Assembly (NCBI RefSeq): GCF_000527095.1
Contig: NZ_AZUN01000001.1
Coordinates: forward strand, 1,054,001 to 1,118,000
Reading direction: 5' to 3'
From: Methylomicrobium lacus LW14
GTDB lineage: Bacteria > Pseudomonadota > Gammaproteobacteria > Methylococcales > Methylomonadaceae
DNA length: 64,000 nucleotides
This document shows positions 1 through 9,583 of this stretch, piece after piece. Each line of letters begins with the position of its first letter. Position 1 is the first letter of the stretch. The notes below the pieces were generated by a model that saw only the letters and a program-made list of their open reading frames with translations, was not told the DNA's origin and did no database searches. Made by a program: the position numbers and the translations under genes.

Positions 1-768
1 AATCCGAAAGTCCAGCAAGGTTTCGAGCCCTTGGTCGAAGGCTTCATCCGCGCGCCTTACAACGATGTCGTCGCGATCGAACAGGCGCTGACCGATAACG
101 ACGGCGTGGTCGCGATCCTGGTCGAACCGGTGCAGGGCGAAGGCGGCGTGAATGTGCCGGCGGCCGATTATCTGAACCGGATACGCGCCATTTGCGACCA
201 GCATAATCTTTTGATGATGCTCGATGAAATCCAGACCGGCGTCGGCCGCACCGGCAAATTTCTCGCGGTCCAGCACAACGGCATCCTGCCCGATGTGGTC
301 ACGCTCGCGAAAGCCCTGGGCAACGGCGTTCCGATCGGCGCCTGTCTCGCGCGCGGCAAGGCCGCAGAGGTGTTGACCGCGGGCAACCACGGCTCGACCT
401 TCGGCGGCAACCTGCTGGCCTGTAGCGCGGCCCTGGCCGTTTTGGAAACGCTGGAGCAGGAAAACCTGATCGAAAAGGCGGAGCAGAAAGGCCGCGCGAT
501 CCATGCGGCGCTGAGCGAAAGCCTGGACGACGTTCCCGGCATCGTCGACATTCGCCACAAAGGCATGATGATCGGCATCGAGCTGGATCGGCCTTGCGGC
601 GAACTGGTCGTAAAAGCCCTGGCGCAAGGCTTGTTGATCAATGTGACCAACGAAAAAACGATCCGCCTGCTGCCGCCATTGATCTTCGACGACGAGCAAA
701 TCGAACTGCTCGCCGCCACCTTATCCGGTCTTATCAAAGACTACACTGCACAAGATGTAACACTATGA
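1..768 (+). CDS. argD: Acetylornithine aminotransferase, C-terminal part (cut by window start)
   Basis: Class III PLP-dependent aminotransferase of arginine biosynthesis, making N-acetylornithine from N-acetylglutamate semialdehyde. The frame is open from base 1, so the gene begins before the window; 255 residues are visible. The VEPVQGEGG segment, the DEIQTGVGRTG segment (cofactor aspartate) and the AKALGNG lysine segment (Schiff-base lysine) are present in family order. Its TGA stop overlaps the ATG of argF in an ATGA junction, so the two are probably translationally coupled. A succinylornithine or ornithine aminotransferase cannot be excluded on sequence alone, but argF next door favours ArgD. 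Confidence 0.93.
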   Translation, partial: NPKVQQGFEPLVEGFIRAPYNDVVAIEQALTDNDGVVAILVEPVQGEGGVNVPAADYLNRIRAICDQHNLLMMLDEIQTGVGRTGKFLAVQHNGILPDVVTLAKALGNGVPIGACLARGKAAEVLTAGNHGSTFGGNLLACSAALAVLETLEQENLIEKAEQKGRAIHAALSESLDDVPGIVDIRHKGMMIGIELDRPCGELVVKALAQGLLINVTNEKTIRLLPPLIFDDEQIELLAATLSGLIKDYTAQDVTL

Positions 769-1667
769 AAGTCAGACATTTCATCAGCTTGCTCGACATT
801 ACCGGCTATGAGTTCCGGAAACTGATCAATCGGGCGATCGAACTCAAAAAAAATCGCGCCTCCGATTATCGCCCGATGCAGGGCAAGGTGCTCGCGATGA
901 TTTTCGAAAAATCGTCGACCCGCACACGCGTATCGTTCGAGGCCGGCATGGCGCAATTCGGCGGCAGTTCGATGTTCCTTTCTCCGCGGGATACCCAACT
1001 GGGCCGTGGCGAGCCGATCGAGGACAGCGCCCGAGTCATCTCCAGCATGGTCGACTGCGTGATGCTGCGCACCCACAGCCACGAGATGGTGACGACCTTT
1101 GCGCTGAACTCGCGGGTGCCGGTGATCAACGGCCTGACCGATGAGCAGCATCCCTGCCAGTTGCTGGCCGACATGCAGACTTATTTCGAAAAACGCGGCG
1201 ACATCAAGGGCAAAACGGTCGCCTGGATCGGCGACGGCAACAACATGTGCCACTCCTACATCCATGCCGCGATGCTGCTCGATTTTCGTCTGCATATCGC
1301 CTGCCCGGACGGCTACCTGCCAGATCAGGCCATCGTACAGGCGGGCGGCGATCATGTGCGGTTTTTCGCGGCGCCGATCGACGCGGCCCGTGATGCCGAC
1401 CTGTTGGTCACCGACGTCTGGGCCAGCATGGGACAGGAAGAAGAACAAAAATTGCGCGAAGTGGCGTTCAAGGATTATCAAATCACGGGTGAAATGATGC
1501 GCGCCGCGAAGCCCGATGCGCTGTTCATGCACTGTTTACCCGCCCACCGCGGCGAGGAAGTTGCCGCCGAGGTGATCGACGGGCCGCAAAGCGTCATTTT
1601 CGAAGAAGCCGAAAACCGCCTGCATGCGCAAAAAGCCTTGCTGGAATTTCTCATCTGCGGGAAATAA
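765..1667 (+). CDS. argF: Ornithine carbamoyltransferase
   Basis: Joins carbamoyl phosphate and ornithine to give citrulline in the cytoplasm. The 300-residue length is normal. Visible motifs are STRTR (carbamoyl-phosphate binding), HPCQ, and HCLPAHRG near the C-terminus (ornithine binding, catalytic Cys). The ATG at 765 is chosen because it starts the conserved family N-terminus and overlaps the argD stop; the frame stays open upstream but that part is antiparallel to argD coding and unlike the family. Second gene of an argD-argF unit. Confidence 0.96.
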   Translation: MKVRHFISLLDITGYEFRKLINRAIELKKNRASDYRPMQGKVLAMIFEKSSTRTRVSFEAGMAQFGGSSMFLSPRDTQLGRGEPIEDSARVISSMVDCVMLRTHSHEMVTTFALNSRVPVINGLTDEQHPCQLLADMQTYFEKRGDIKGKTVAWIGDGNNMCHSYIHAAMLLDFRLHIACPDGYLPDQAIVQAGGDHVRFFAAPIDAARDADLLVTDVWASMGQEEEQKLREVAFKDYQITGEMMRAAKPDALFMHCLPAHRGEEVAAEVIDGPQSVIFEEAENRLHAQKALLEFLICGK

Positions 1668-1710
1668 CGTTAAAATTGCGACACTTCCGTCCTTGCCAAG
1701 AGATGCCATC

Positions 1711-2388
1711 GTGAAACGTCTATTCCTTTCTTCCTTGCTGGTCATCGGCGCCGCCTACGCGGCAGAGCCCAACAAGATAGTCTATGTGACCGACACGCAC
1801 ATCATCGCGCTGCGCAGCGAGGAAAGCAACAAAGGCGCCGTCGTGCGCTCGCTGGAGACGGGCACTCCGCTAACCGTGCTCGAAATCAGCAAGAAAAGCG
1901 GCTATACCCGAGTACGCCTGCAAGACGGCACCGAGGGGTATATCCTGACCCACAACACGATGAAAGAACCGCCCAGCCGGACACAACTGGAAACGGCCAC
2001 CAAGGAAAGCAGCGCGCTGAAATCCGAAAATGCGGCGCTGAAACTCGAACTGCTCAAACTGAAACAGTTTTTGACGCCTGGCTCCACTCTAGAACAATCC
2101 TTGACCAAGGAACGCGACCAACTGGCGCGCGAACTCAGCGATCTCAAAAAAGCCTCGAGCGAAGCGATCCGCATCAAGACAGAACGGGACGATTATCAGG
2201 AACGTTATGTGCAGATCGAAAAGGAAGCCAAGCAACTGGAGCGTGAAAACGCGGCGCTGAAGGATCGCAGCGAACAGGACTGGTTCCTCTACGGCGGCAT
2301 GGTGGCCGCCATCGGCATGCTGTTGGGCTTCATCCTGCCGAAACTGAGCTGGCGGCGCAAGTCGAGCAATTGGGATACCTTTTATTAA
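1711..2388 (+). CDS. SH3-domain membrane protein (YgiM/TIGR04211-like)
   Basis: A GTG start at 1711 gives a 225-residue protein opening with a clear signal peptide (KRLFLSSLLVIGAAYA). A bacterial SH3-like domain follows (about residues 20-85, ending DGTEGYILTHN), then a long charged coiled coil (about 90-190), one transmembrane helix (about 198-215) and a short basic cytoplasmic tail. This order matches the SH3-signal-peptide-TM family represented by E. coli YgiM, whose role is unknown but envelope-related. The frame is open to 1624, but only the GTG places the signal peptide at the N-terminus. Confidence 0.8.
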   Translation: MKRLFLSSLLVIGAAYAAEPNKIVYVTDTHIIALRSEESNKGAVVRSLETGTPLTVLEISKKSGYTRVRLQDGTEGYILTHNTMKEPPSRTQLETATKESSALKSENAALKLELLKLKQFLTPGSTLEQSLTKERDQLARELSDLKKASSEAIRIKTERDDYQERYVQIEKEAKQLERENAALKDRSEQDWFLYGGMVAAIGMLLGFILPKLSWRRKSSNWDTFY

Positions 2389-2452
2389 TCTTTAAAGCCG
2401 GCGCTTGCCCCTTTCTTCCAAGCTTTTTTCAACATATTCCTGGAACAGATAC

Positions 2453-4150
2453 ATGGCCAATTCCGGCAGCGATAAAACCCGTCATTTTTCATCCCTGGTC
2501 GTCGATGGGATGGAGCGCGCGCCGAGCCGCGCGATGCTGCACGCGGTCGGCTTCAGCAACGAAGACTTCCATAAACCGCAAATCGGCATCGCCTCGACCT
2601 GGAGCATGGTGACGCCCTGCAATATGCACATCAACCGACTGGCCGACGATGCGGCGCACGGCGTCAATCAAGCCAATGGCAAGGCGGTGATCTTCAACAC
2701 GATCACGATCTCGGACGGTATCTCGATGGGCACCGAGGGCATGAAATATTCGCTGGTGTCGCGCGAGGTGATCGCCGATTCGATCGAAACGGTCGTCGGA
2801 TGCCAGGGCTTCGACGGCATCGTCGCGATCGGCGGCTGCGACAAGAATATGCCGGGCTGCATGATCGCATTGTCTCGTTTAAATCGTCCTGCCATCTTCG
2901 TCTATGGCGGCACGATTCTGCCGGGCTGTCACAAAGACAAGAAGCTCGACGTCGTGTCGGTCTTCGAAGCGGTCGGCGCGCGCGCAAACAACAAGATCGA
3001 CGACGCGGAACTGGCCGAGATCGAAGCGAAAGCGATTCCGGGCGCCGGCTCCTGCGGCGGCATGTACACCGCCAACACGATGGCTTCTGCGATCGAAGCC
3101 ATGGGCATGAGCTTGCCGAACAGTTCCGCACAGGCGGCGGTTTCCGAAGACAAGCGCCTCGACTGCGAACGCGCGGGTGCGGCGGTATTGGGTCTGCTGA
3201 AAAAAGACATCAAGCCGCGCGACATCATGACCAAGGCAGCGTTCGAAAACGCGATCACGGTTGTGATCGCGCTCGGCGGTTCGACCAATGCGGTCTTGCA
3301 TCTTCTGGCAATGGCGAATGCGACCGGCGTCGACCTGACCCTGGACGATTTCACCCGCATCGGCAAGCACGTGCCGATGGTCGCCGACCTGAAACCGAGC
3401 GGCCACTACTCAATGGCCGAACTGATCGAAATCGGCGGCATTCAACCGTTGATGAAGGAACTTCTGGATCGCGGCCTGCTGCATGGCGACTGCCTGACCG
3501 TGACCGGCAAGACGCTGGCCGAAAACCTGGCTGACGTGAAGCCTTATCCAGAAGGCCAGGACATGATTCGCCCTCTGGACCAACCGATCAAAAAAGACAG
3601 CCACCTGGTCGTCTTGTACGGCAATCTCGCTCCCGAAGGCGCGGTCGCGAAGATCACCGGAAAGGAAGGCCTGGTTTTCACCGGCAAGGCGAAAGTCTTC
3701 GACGCCGAGGAACAGGCCTTGCAGGCCATTTTAAACGGCGACATCGTCAAGGGCAACGTGATCGTGATCCGCTACGAAGGCCCGAAAGGCGGCCCGGGCA
3801 TGCGCGAAATGCTGTCGCCGACTTCGGCGGTGATGGGCAAGGGCCTCGGCAAGGATGTCGCCCTGATCACCGACGGCCGCTTCTCCGGCGGCACGCACGG
3901 CTTCGTGGTCGGCCACATCACCCCGGAAGCCTACACCGGCGGCGCGCTGGCGATCGTGCAAAACGGCGATCAAATCACGATCGACGCGGAAACCAATGCG
4001 TTGACGCTGCATGTGAACGAACATGAAATCGCCCGCCGTTTCGACAAATGGCAGCAACCGGCGCCGCGTTATACACGAGGCGTACTGGCGAAATATGCGA
4101 AACTGGTCAGCTCGGCCTCTAAAGGTGCGGTAACCGATAATTTGGACTGA
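2453..4150 (+). CDS. ilvD: Dihydroxy-acid dehydratase
   Basis: Dehydrates 2,3-dihydroxy-3-methyl acids to 2-keto acids in valine, isoleucine and leucine synthesis, using an Fe-S cluster. The 565-residue length fits the shorter IlvD class; E. coli IlvD is about 616. CDKNMPGC contains a cluster cysteine, GAGSCGGMYTANTM another, and TDGRFSGGTHG is the C-terminal signature. The ATG at 2453 is used because the 16 upstream in-frame codons do not look like family sequence. Housekeeping composition. Confidence 0.96.
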   Translation: MANSGSDKTRHFSSLVVDGMERAPSRAMLHAVGFSNEDFHKPQIGIASTWSMVTPCNMHINRLADDAAHGVNQANGKAVIFNTITISDGISMGTEGMKYSLVSREVIADSIETVVGCQGFDGIVAIGGCDKNMPGCMIALSRLNRPAIFVYGGTILPGCHKDKKLDVVSVFEAVGARANNKIDDAELAEIEAKAIPGAGSCGGMYTANTMASAIEAMGMSLPNSSAQAAVSEDKRLDCERAGAAVLGLLKKDIKPRDIMTKAAFENAITVVIALGGSTNAVLHLLAMANATGVDLTLDDFTRIGKHVPMVADLKPSGHYSMAELIEIGGIQPLMKELLDRGLLHGDCLTVTGKTLAENLADVKPYPEGQDMIRPLDQPIKKDSHLVVLYGNLAPEGAVAKITGKEGLVFTGKAKVFDAEEQALQAILNGDIVKGNVIVIRYEGPKGGPGMREMLSPTSAVMGKGLGKDVALITDGRFSGGTHGFVVGHITPEAYTGGALAIVQNGDQITIDAETNALTLHVNEHEIARRFDKWQQPAPRYTRGVLAKYAKLVSSASKGAVTDNLD

Positions 4151-4175
4151 GTATAAGGTACGCTCCCTATTGTAG

Positions 4176-4204
4176 GTTGGGCAACGGCTTTATCGTTGCC
4201 CAAC
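4176..4204. terminator. Hairpin downstream of ilvD
   Basis: A perfect 11-bp stem GTTGGGCAACG / CGTTGCCCAAC with a 7-base loop lies 25 bp after the ilvD stop. The T run after it is weak (attctta), so it may be a REP-like palindrome rather than a strong intrinsic terminator. A second inverted pair, TGTTAGGC (4229-4236) / GCCTAACA (4248-4255), follows just before argA. Confidence 0.5.
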
Positions 4205-4286
4205 ATTCTTATGGTGTCTCGACCGTTCTGTTAGGCTTCGTACCTCAGCCTAACAAAAATTCACAATCAATAAATCCTTTCCTTTG

Positions 4287-5603
4287 ATGGTACCCAACCA
4301 ATCCTTCGTCAACTGGTTTAGAGATTCGTCTCCCTACATCCACGCGCACCGCAATAAGACCTTCGTGATCAATTTCGGCGGCGAAGCGTTGCTCGATCCA
4401 GATTTCGACCATCTGGTGCACGACTTTGCGTTGCTGAAAAGCCTCGGCATTCGGCTGGTGTTGGTGCACGGCATTCGCCCGCAGATCGACGAACGGCTGA
4501 AAAAGCTGGATGCCCCTGCCCTATTTCACAACAACCTTCGGATCACCAGCGGACTGGCCTTGCAATGCGTGAAGGAAGCGGCCGGCACCGCGCGGGTCGA
4601 AATCGAAGCGCTGCTGTCGCTGGGGCTGGCGAATACGCCGATGGCAGGTTACGGATTGCGCGTCGCCTCCGGCAATTTTGTGACCGCCAAGCCGATCGGC
4701 GTGATCGACGGCGTCGATTATGGCCATACCGGCGAAGTGCGGCGCATCGACGGCGCGGCGATCGCGCAGCAGCTCGATCAGGATGCGATCGTGCTGATTT
4801 CGCCGATCGGCTATTCGCCGAGCGGCGAGGTATTCAATCTGTCCGCCGAACAGGTCGCCACCCAGGTCGCGATCGCGTTGAAAGCAGAGAAACTGATTTT
4901 ACTGACCGAGCAAAGCTTCCACGATCCGGGCAGCGGCAAGCAGATCCAGCAGATGACGACCCTAGAAGCCGGCGCGTTTTTGCAGCAACACCCAGACCTT
5001 CCGATTATCGCCAGCCTGCCCTTGAAAGCCGCGATTCAATCCTCGAACGCAGGCGTCAGCCGGGTGCATCTGATCGACCGCACGACCGACGGCGCGCTGT
5101 TGCTCGAATTATTCACCCGCAATGGCGTCGGCACGCTGATCAGCGCGACGCCGTTCGAAGAGTTGCGGCAAGCGACGTTGAACGACATCGGCGGCATCCT
5201 GGAGCTGATCAAGCCGCTCGAACAGCAAGGCATCCTGGCCAAACGCTCGCGCGAAAAGATCGAGATGGAGATCTCCGACTATATCATCATCGAGCGCGAC
5301 GGTTTGATCATCGGCTGTACCGCACTGCACCGGGATGAACTGAGCCAAAGCGGCGTGATCGCCTGCCTGGCCGTGCATGCGGATTACCAGGGCGCGTCCC
5401 GCGGCAACCGGCTGATGGAATACGCCTATGCCAAGGCGAAGAGTTTAGGACTGCAAAAGATCTATGCCTTATCGACGCAAACGATGCACTGGTTCATCGA
5501 GCGCGGATTCGCCCCGACGGATTTACAGAGCCTGCCGGATTCGCTGAAGCGTCTTTATAATCCACAGCGTAACTCCAAAATTCTCTGCAAGACGGTCGAC
5601 TGA
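4287..5603 (+). CDS. argA: N-acetylglutamate synthase
   Basis: First step of arginine biosynthesis: acetylates glutamate with acetyl-CoA. The 438-residue protein has an amino-acid-kinase-like domain (about 20-280, FVINFGGEALLD and VLVHGIRPQID) followed by a GNAT acetyltransferase domain (about 290-435, with CLAVHADYQGASRGNRLM as the acetyl-CoA loop). This is the classical fused ArgA. The ATG at 4287 is preferred to the TTG one codon upstream. It lies close to argD-argF but behind ilvD and a hairpin, so probably has its own promoter. Confidence 0.95.
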   Translation: MVPNQSFVNWFRDSSPYIHAHRNKTFVINFGGEALLDPDFDHLVHDFALLKSLGIRLVLVHGIRPQIDERLKKLDAPALFHNNLRITSGLALQCVKEAAGTARVEIEALLSLGLANTPMAGYGLRVASGNFVTAKPIGVIDGVDYGHTGEVRRIDGAAIAQQLDQDAIVLISPIGYSPSGEVFNLSAEQVATQVAIALKAEKLILLTEQSFHDPGSGKQIQQMTTLEAGAFLQQHPDLPIIASLPLKAAIQSSNAGVSRVHLIDRTTDGALLLELFTRNGVGTLISATPFEELRQATLNDIGGILELIKPLEQQGILAKRSREKIEMEISDYIIIERDGLIIGCTALHRDELSQSGVIACLAVHADYQGASRGNRLMEYAYAKAKSLGLQKIYALSTQTMHWFIERGFAPTDLQSLPDSLKRLYNPQRNSKILCKTVD

Positions 5604-5610
5604 GATCCTG

Positions 5611-6402
5611 ATGCCTGAGTATTCGATCCTGCAAATTTCCGATCTGCATCTTCTCCCTCATCCAGGAGAAACGATGCTCGGCGTCGACACGGAATATTAT
5701 TTTCACAAGGTTCTTGACCATGCCTTCGCGGTAAATTCAAAAATCGATCTGATCCTGGCCACCGGCGACCTAGCGCAGCACCCGACGATCGCGAGCTACC
5801 AGCGCATCGCGCAAAAACTGCAGACATACGACCTGCCCTGTATCTGCCTGCCGGGCAATCATGATGACCTCGCGCAGATGCATAGCGCTTTGAATGTCGG
5901 CCAGATCAGCTGCAACAAACAAACATTACTCGACAACTGGCAGATCATCGCATTGAACAGCCAGATTCCCGGCAAACCTGGCGGCCGCCTGGAAAAGCAG
6001 GAATTGGACTTTCTGGAAGCGTGTTTGCACGCTTACCCCGATCGGCATGCGTTGATTGCGGTGCATCATCATTGCCAAACGATCGCTAGCCCCTGGCTCG
6101 ATGCGATGATGATAAAAAACAGTGCGGAATTTCTTGCGGTGCTGCGCCGCTACCCGAAGATCAAGGCAGTTACCTGCGGCCATATCCACCAGGTGATGGA
6201 TAAGCAAGTCGATGCGATACGCCTCTTCAGCGCACCCTCGACCTGCTTTCAGTTCGAGCCGGGAAGCATGGGGTTCAGCGTGGTCGATACCGCGCCCGGC
6301 TACCGGATGATACACTTGCAGCAGGATGGAGGTCTGGAAACCGCCGTTTACCGCTTGCCGGAAGCGCTCAGCGGTTTACAGACTAAAACCGGTCCCTATT
6401 GA
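5611..6402 (+). CDS. cpdA: 3',5'-cyclic-nucleotide phosphodiesterase (CpdA/Icc family)
   Basis: Class III calcineurin-like metallophosphoesterase of 263 residues. All metal motifs appear in order: ISDLHL near the N-terminus, GDLAQ, GNHDD, the HHHC segment and GHIHQ. The family hydrolyses cAMP and some members cleave other phosphodiesters, so the substrate is inferred. It begins 7 bases after argA and may be co-transcribed. It converges on rppH with only 5 bp between the stops. Confidence 0.88.
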   Translation: MPEYSILQISDLHLLPHPGETMLGVDTEYYFHKVLDHAFAVNSKIDLILATGDLAQHPTIASYQRIAQKLQTYDLPCICLPGNHDDLAQMHSALNVGQISCNKQTLLDNWQIIALNSQIPGKPGGRLEKQELDFLEACLHAYPDRHALIAVHHHCQTIASPWLDAMMIKNSAEFLAVLRRYPKIKAVTCGHIHQVMDKQVDAIRLFSAPSTCFQFEPGSMGFSVVDTAPGYRMIHLQQDGGLETAVYRLPEALSGLQTKTGPY

Positions 6403-6407
6403 AAGCC

Positions 6408-6992
6408 TTACGCTCTCGCCCCGGCCTTTCTGTATTTAGGCCTGCGATATCCTCTGGGCTTACCGGTGCTCTGCGGCTCCTTAAACGGTTTCTCCGACGA
6501 CAGCTCAACCGGCATCCCTTCGATCGCCAGAATCTCGCTCAATTCGATCATCGCGCGCTGATACACCTTGCGCTTGAAGTAAACCACGTCTTTCAGCGGT
6601 TCCCAGTAATCGACCCAGCGCCAGTTATCGAATTCCGGCTTGGGGCAATGGTCGAAACGCACGTTCGATTCATGCGTGACCAGCCGTAAAATAAACCAAA
6701 TCTGTTTTTGTCCGATGCAGATCGGCAGCGTATTTTTGCGAATGTAACGTTCAGGCAGTTTATATCTCAACCAATAACGGGTGCGCCCCAGCAACTGAAC
6801 ATGCTGCTGCTGTAAGCCGGTCTCCTCCCACAATTCACGATACATCGCCGTTTCTGGATCTTCATCATGATTGATTCCGCCTTGAGGAAACTGCCAAGCA
6901 TTCATCCCCATCCGTTTTGCCCAAAACACGCGACCCTCGTCATTGCAAAGGATGATCCCGACATTGGGTCGGTATCCTTTCGAGTCTATCAT
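6408..6992 (-). CDS. rppH: RNA pyrophosphohydrolase (Nudix)
   Basis: Removes pyrophosphate from 5'-triphosphate mRNA to start decay. The 194-residue protein has the complete Nudix box, starting at GGINHDEDPETA and ending RELWEETGL with the metal-binding glutamates intact. The N-terminal GYRPNVGIILCN is typical of RppH/NudH. The C-terminus is rich in Pro and basic residues, as in many gammaproteobacterial RppH proteins. Confidence 0.94.
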   Translation of the reverse strand: MIDSKGYRPNVGIILCNDEGRVFWAKRMGMNAWQFPQGGINHDEDPETAMYRELWEETGLQQQHVQLLGRTRYWLRYKLPERYIRKNTLPICIGQKQIWFILRLVTHESNVRFDHCPKPEFDNWRWVDYWEPLKDVVYFKRKVYQRAMIELSEILAIEGMPVELSSEKPFKEPQSTGKPRGYRRPKYRKAGARA

Positions 6993-7144
6993 GTCAAAAC
7001 CTTGTTGTTTGCCTTGCCTTCTCCCCGATGCGTGTGTGATAAAATTGCGGGGATGGCGAGGCAGTTAAATTAATACCTCATTGAACCATAAAATCAACAG
7101 AGTTTCCATAGGCGATGAGCCTTTTATTTATTGACAGGATAGCC

Positions 7145-7831
7145 GTGAGTTTAGCAATTTTCGATTTGGACAATACCCTGATAGCCGACGACAGCGACTA
7201 TTTATGGGGGCAATTTTTAGTTGACCGTGGCATCGTCGACAAGGATGCCTATGAGCAGGCGAATGCGAAGTTTTATGACGACTATAAACACGGCACCCTG
7301 AACATCGTCGAGTTCCTGCAATTTTCGTTGCGTCCCTTGTCCCTGCATGCGCCCGAACGGCTGCATCAATGGCGCGCCGAATTTATCGAAGACATCATCC
7401 GTCCGTTGCTCTTACAGCCGGCCCTCGAACTGGTCGAGAAGCATAAAAAGCGCGGCGACACACTGCTGGTGATCACCGCGACCAACCGTTTCGTGACCGA
7501 ACCGATCGTCAAACTGTTCGGCATCGACAATCTGCTCGCGACCACGCCAGAATTCAAGGACGGACGCTATACCGGCGCTTTCGTTGGCCTGCCCTGCTTT
7601 CGGGAAGGCAAGGTTGCTTACCTGGAAAGCTGGCTGCAAAACTCGAACGAGTCGCTGCAAAACAGCTGGTTTTACAGCGATTCGCATAACGACCTGCCTT
7701 TGCTCAGCAAGGTCGAAAATCCGATCGCGGTCGATCCGGACGACACCTTACGGCAACACGCCGAATCGGCAAAATGGCCTATCATTAGTCTACGCAACGG
7801 CGTGTGTCCCGCCGATCATTTGCACAAATGA
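7145..7831 (+). CDS. HAD-IB family phosphatase (SerB-like)
   Basis: Haloacid-dehalogenase subfamily IB hydrolase of about 228 residues. Motif I is FDLDNTLIA with the nucleophile Asp, motif II is the TATN serine/threonine segment, and motif III with the second acidic pair is YSDSHNDLPLL. The family resembles phosphoserine phosphatase, but the substrate is not readable. The GTG at 7145 is preferred because AGGA lies about 7 bases upstream and motif I then sits right at the N-terminus; an ATG at 7115 would add 10 residues. It is close to the following transglycosylase gene. Confidence 0.85.
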   Translation: MSLAIFDLDNTLIADDSDYLWGQFLVDRGIVDKDAYEQANAKFYDDYKHGTLNIVEFLQFSLRPLSLHAPERLHQWRAEFIEDIIRPLLLQPALELVEKHKKRGDTLLVITATNRFVTEPIVKLFGIDNLLATTPEFKDGRYTGAFVGLPCFREGKVAYLESWLQNSNESLQNSWFYSDSHNDLPLLSKVENPIAVDPDDTLRQHAESAKWPIISLRNGVCPADHLHK

Positions 7832-7847
7832 CCCGACAGCCTAATTC

Positions 7848-8951
7848 ATGGATAAACCGGAAAGCCTACCCGAAGCCGATATAGACCCGCCGAAGCCCAA
7901 GCCGAAGCGGAAATCGACAGCGCCGAAGAAAGGCCCCTCCAAATCCCGCAAAAAGAAAAAAGTGCCGCCGCCCGGTTACTTGCAACACAAGTTGGCGATG
8001 CTTGCGGTCGAATTGATCAGCCTCTCGATCGTCGCGATTTCGCTGATTATCGTGCTGATCGGTTATTCCGCCGACCGCTTTACCGGCACCAGTTTTTTCG
8101 GCAGTCTGTTACCGTTCGCGTTCGGAATATTGCTGCTGGTATTGCTGACGTTAGCATCACTGCTCGGCTGGTGGCGCTTGCGGCAATGGCTGCATTTGAA
8201 GGCGGAATACCTCTCGCCTTTGGTCGCCGCGGGTTTAGCCATCATCATCGGCTGGTTTACCGTACAGGATAATTTCGCGTTGGCCTACGGACGTTTCCGC
8301 ACCCTGGTCGGCGGCAAGGAAGAAGCCGGACGCGTGACCTTGGAGCATCAGATCTATGCCGCTTACCGGCGTTACGGCACCAAGGACTTGCAAAAAATGC
8401 TGGTCCGGGCCAAGAAATTTACCCCCTCGATCGAGGCCGCGGCCGAGGCTTTCGATGTCGACGTGAATATTCTGCACGGCATTGCCGCGGCCGAGTCCTC
8501 GTTCCTGCCGAAAGACAGCGCCGACGGCGGGCGCGGTCTGTTCCAGATCACGCAAGTGCCGAAGGCGACCCTAGAGGAAGCCGCCGAGCGATTGGAGGTC
8601 GCCAAGTTGGACTTGCAGAATCCGAAACACAATGCCTTTGTCGCCGCCGCAACGCTCAAGCATTATTTGGACGAAATGCACGAAGACCTGTTTTTGGCGC
8701 TGCTGGCCTATAACATAGGTCCTGCCAACGGCGGTTTGCGTTTCATCATGGACCAATACCACACCTCGGATTTCACGACCATCCAGCCCTACTTGCAGGA
8801 GATGCCGCGCGGCTATCCGGTACGGGTCCTATCCCATGCACTGGCCTTCCGGATTTGGCGCGAGGAAGGCAAACTACTGGCCTACGAAGAAGGCCAAAAT
8901 GCCCTCCACATCCAGCATATCGGCATACCGGGTTTGCATGCCGGTTTCTAA
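7848..8951 (+). CDS. Membrane-anchored lytic transglycosylase (SLT domain)
   Basis: A 367-residue protein likely to cleave peptidoglycan glycan strands. It begins with a very Lys/Pro-rich cytoplasmic segment (about 1-45), then three hydrophobic helices (about 55-80, 85-105, 125-145). A C-terminal SLT/lysozyme-like domain follows, with the catalytic Glu in AAAESSFLPK, the GLFQIT motif and ALLAYNIGPANGG. Unlike soluble Slt or MltC it is anchored by a multi-helix N-terminal region. It sits 16 bp after the HAD gene, suggesting one transcript. Confidence 0.85.
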   Translation: MDKPESLPEADIDPPKPKPKRKSTAPKKGPSKSRKKKKVPPPGYLQHKLAMLAVELISLSIVAISLIIVLIGYSADRFTGTSFFGSLLPFAFGILLLVLLTLASLLGWWRLRQWLHLKAEYLSPLVAAGLAIIIGWFTVQDNFALAYGRFRTLVGGKEEAGRVTLEHQIYAAYRRYGTKDLQKMLVRAKKFTPSIEAAAEAFDVDVNILHGIAAAESSFLPKDSADGGRGLFQITQVPKATLEEAAERLEVAKLDLQNPKHNAFVAAATLKHYLDEMHEDLFLALLAYNIGPANGGLRFIMDQYHTSDFTTIQPYLQEMPRGYPVRVLSHALAFRIWREEGKLLAYEEGQNALHIQHIGIPGLHAGF

Positions 8952-9230
8952 AACACGCAAGCATTGATTCGGCCCACAAAAATACTGGGCGCCAGCAAAT
9001 CCGGCTAACATTGCAAGTTTATCGCCTTGAAAGCTATAAACCGGAAAGACTGGCGCGACAAGCCTCATCCCCGCAACAACGAAGTACCCGTCCCCTTCCC
9101 TTATTTTACCTGAAGATTGTCTAACTCTTTTTTACTGGATTTGAGCTTTTTCGATTTCTTTGACTAATCCTGACTGGGCATTCGAGGCGGATGGGTGCAG
9201 ATGGGTATAGTTCTGGCGTTTAGTTTATTT

Positions 9231-9247
9231 CTATTATATGGTAATAG
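9231..9247. repeat. Palindrome CTATTATATGGTAATAG, copy 1
   Basis: Inverted repeat CTATTA / TAATAG around a 5-base centre. It is the weakest of four related copies in the window and lacks the AATAAGATT upstream context of the others. Confidence 0.6.
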
Positions 9248-9350
9248 ATCATTTGTTCGTGTTTTGTCCAATCTCTTTCCTCATTGCTTACTCTCTCAGA
9301 TCCAGTATCTCTCCTAGGATGAAGGAGTTGGTGACCGTCTAAATAAGAAT

Positions 9351-9367
9351 CTATTATGTGATAATAG
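9351..9367. repeat. Palindrome CTATTATGTGATAATAG, copy 2
   Basis: Perfect 7-bp arms CTATTAT / ATAATAG around GTG, preceded by AATAAGAAT. It lies 120 bp after copy 1. Its size and symmetry suit a dimeric regulator or a short mobile-element end. Confidence 0.65.
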
Positions 9368-9566
9368 TATATTTATGTCATTTTTATAGTTTGGCCTGAT
9401 CGCTCACTATCTAAAGAGCCCTCTCCTTCGAAGGACACTTTCACCCGAAATACAGGAGAACTATGCACTTCTTTGATGGAGAGCGTCCTCCAGCCCCACC
9501 TACCCCCGGCTGGTTCTCTGCTGGCGCCGGCTTCGACATCAACGTTCGACATAGGCAAATAAGATT

Positions 9567-9583
9567 CTATTATATGATAATAG
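9567..9583. repeat. Palindrome CTATTATATGATAATAG, copy 3
   Basis: Perfect 7-bp arms around ATG, preceded by AATAAGATT and followed by ATATAATA. A fourth copy lies at 63144-63160, over 53 kb away, so the motif is dispersed rather than a local tandem array. Confidence 0.65.
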
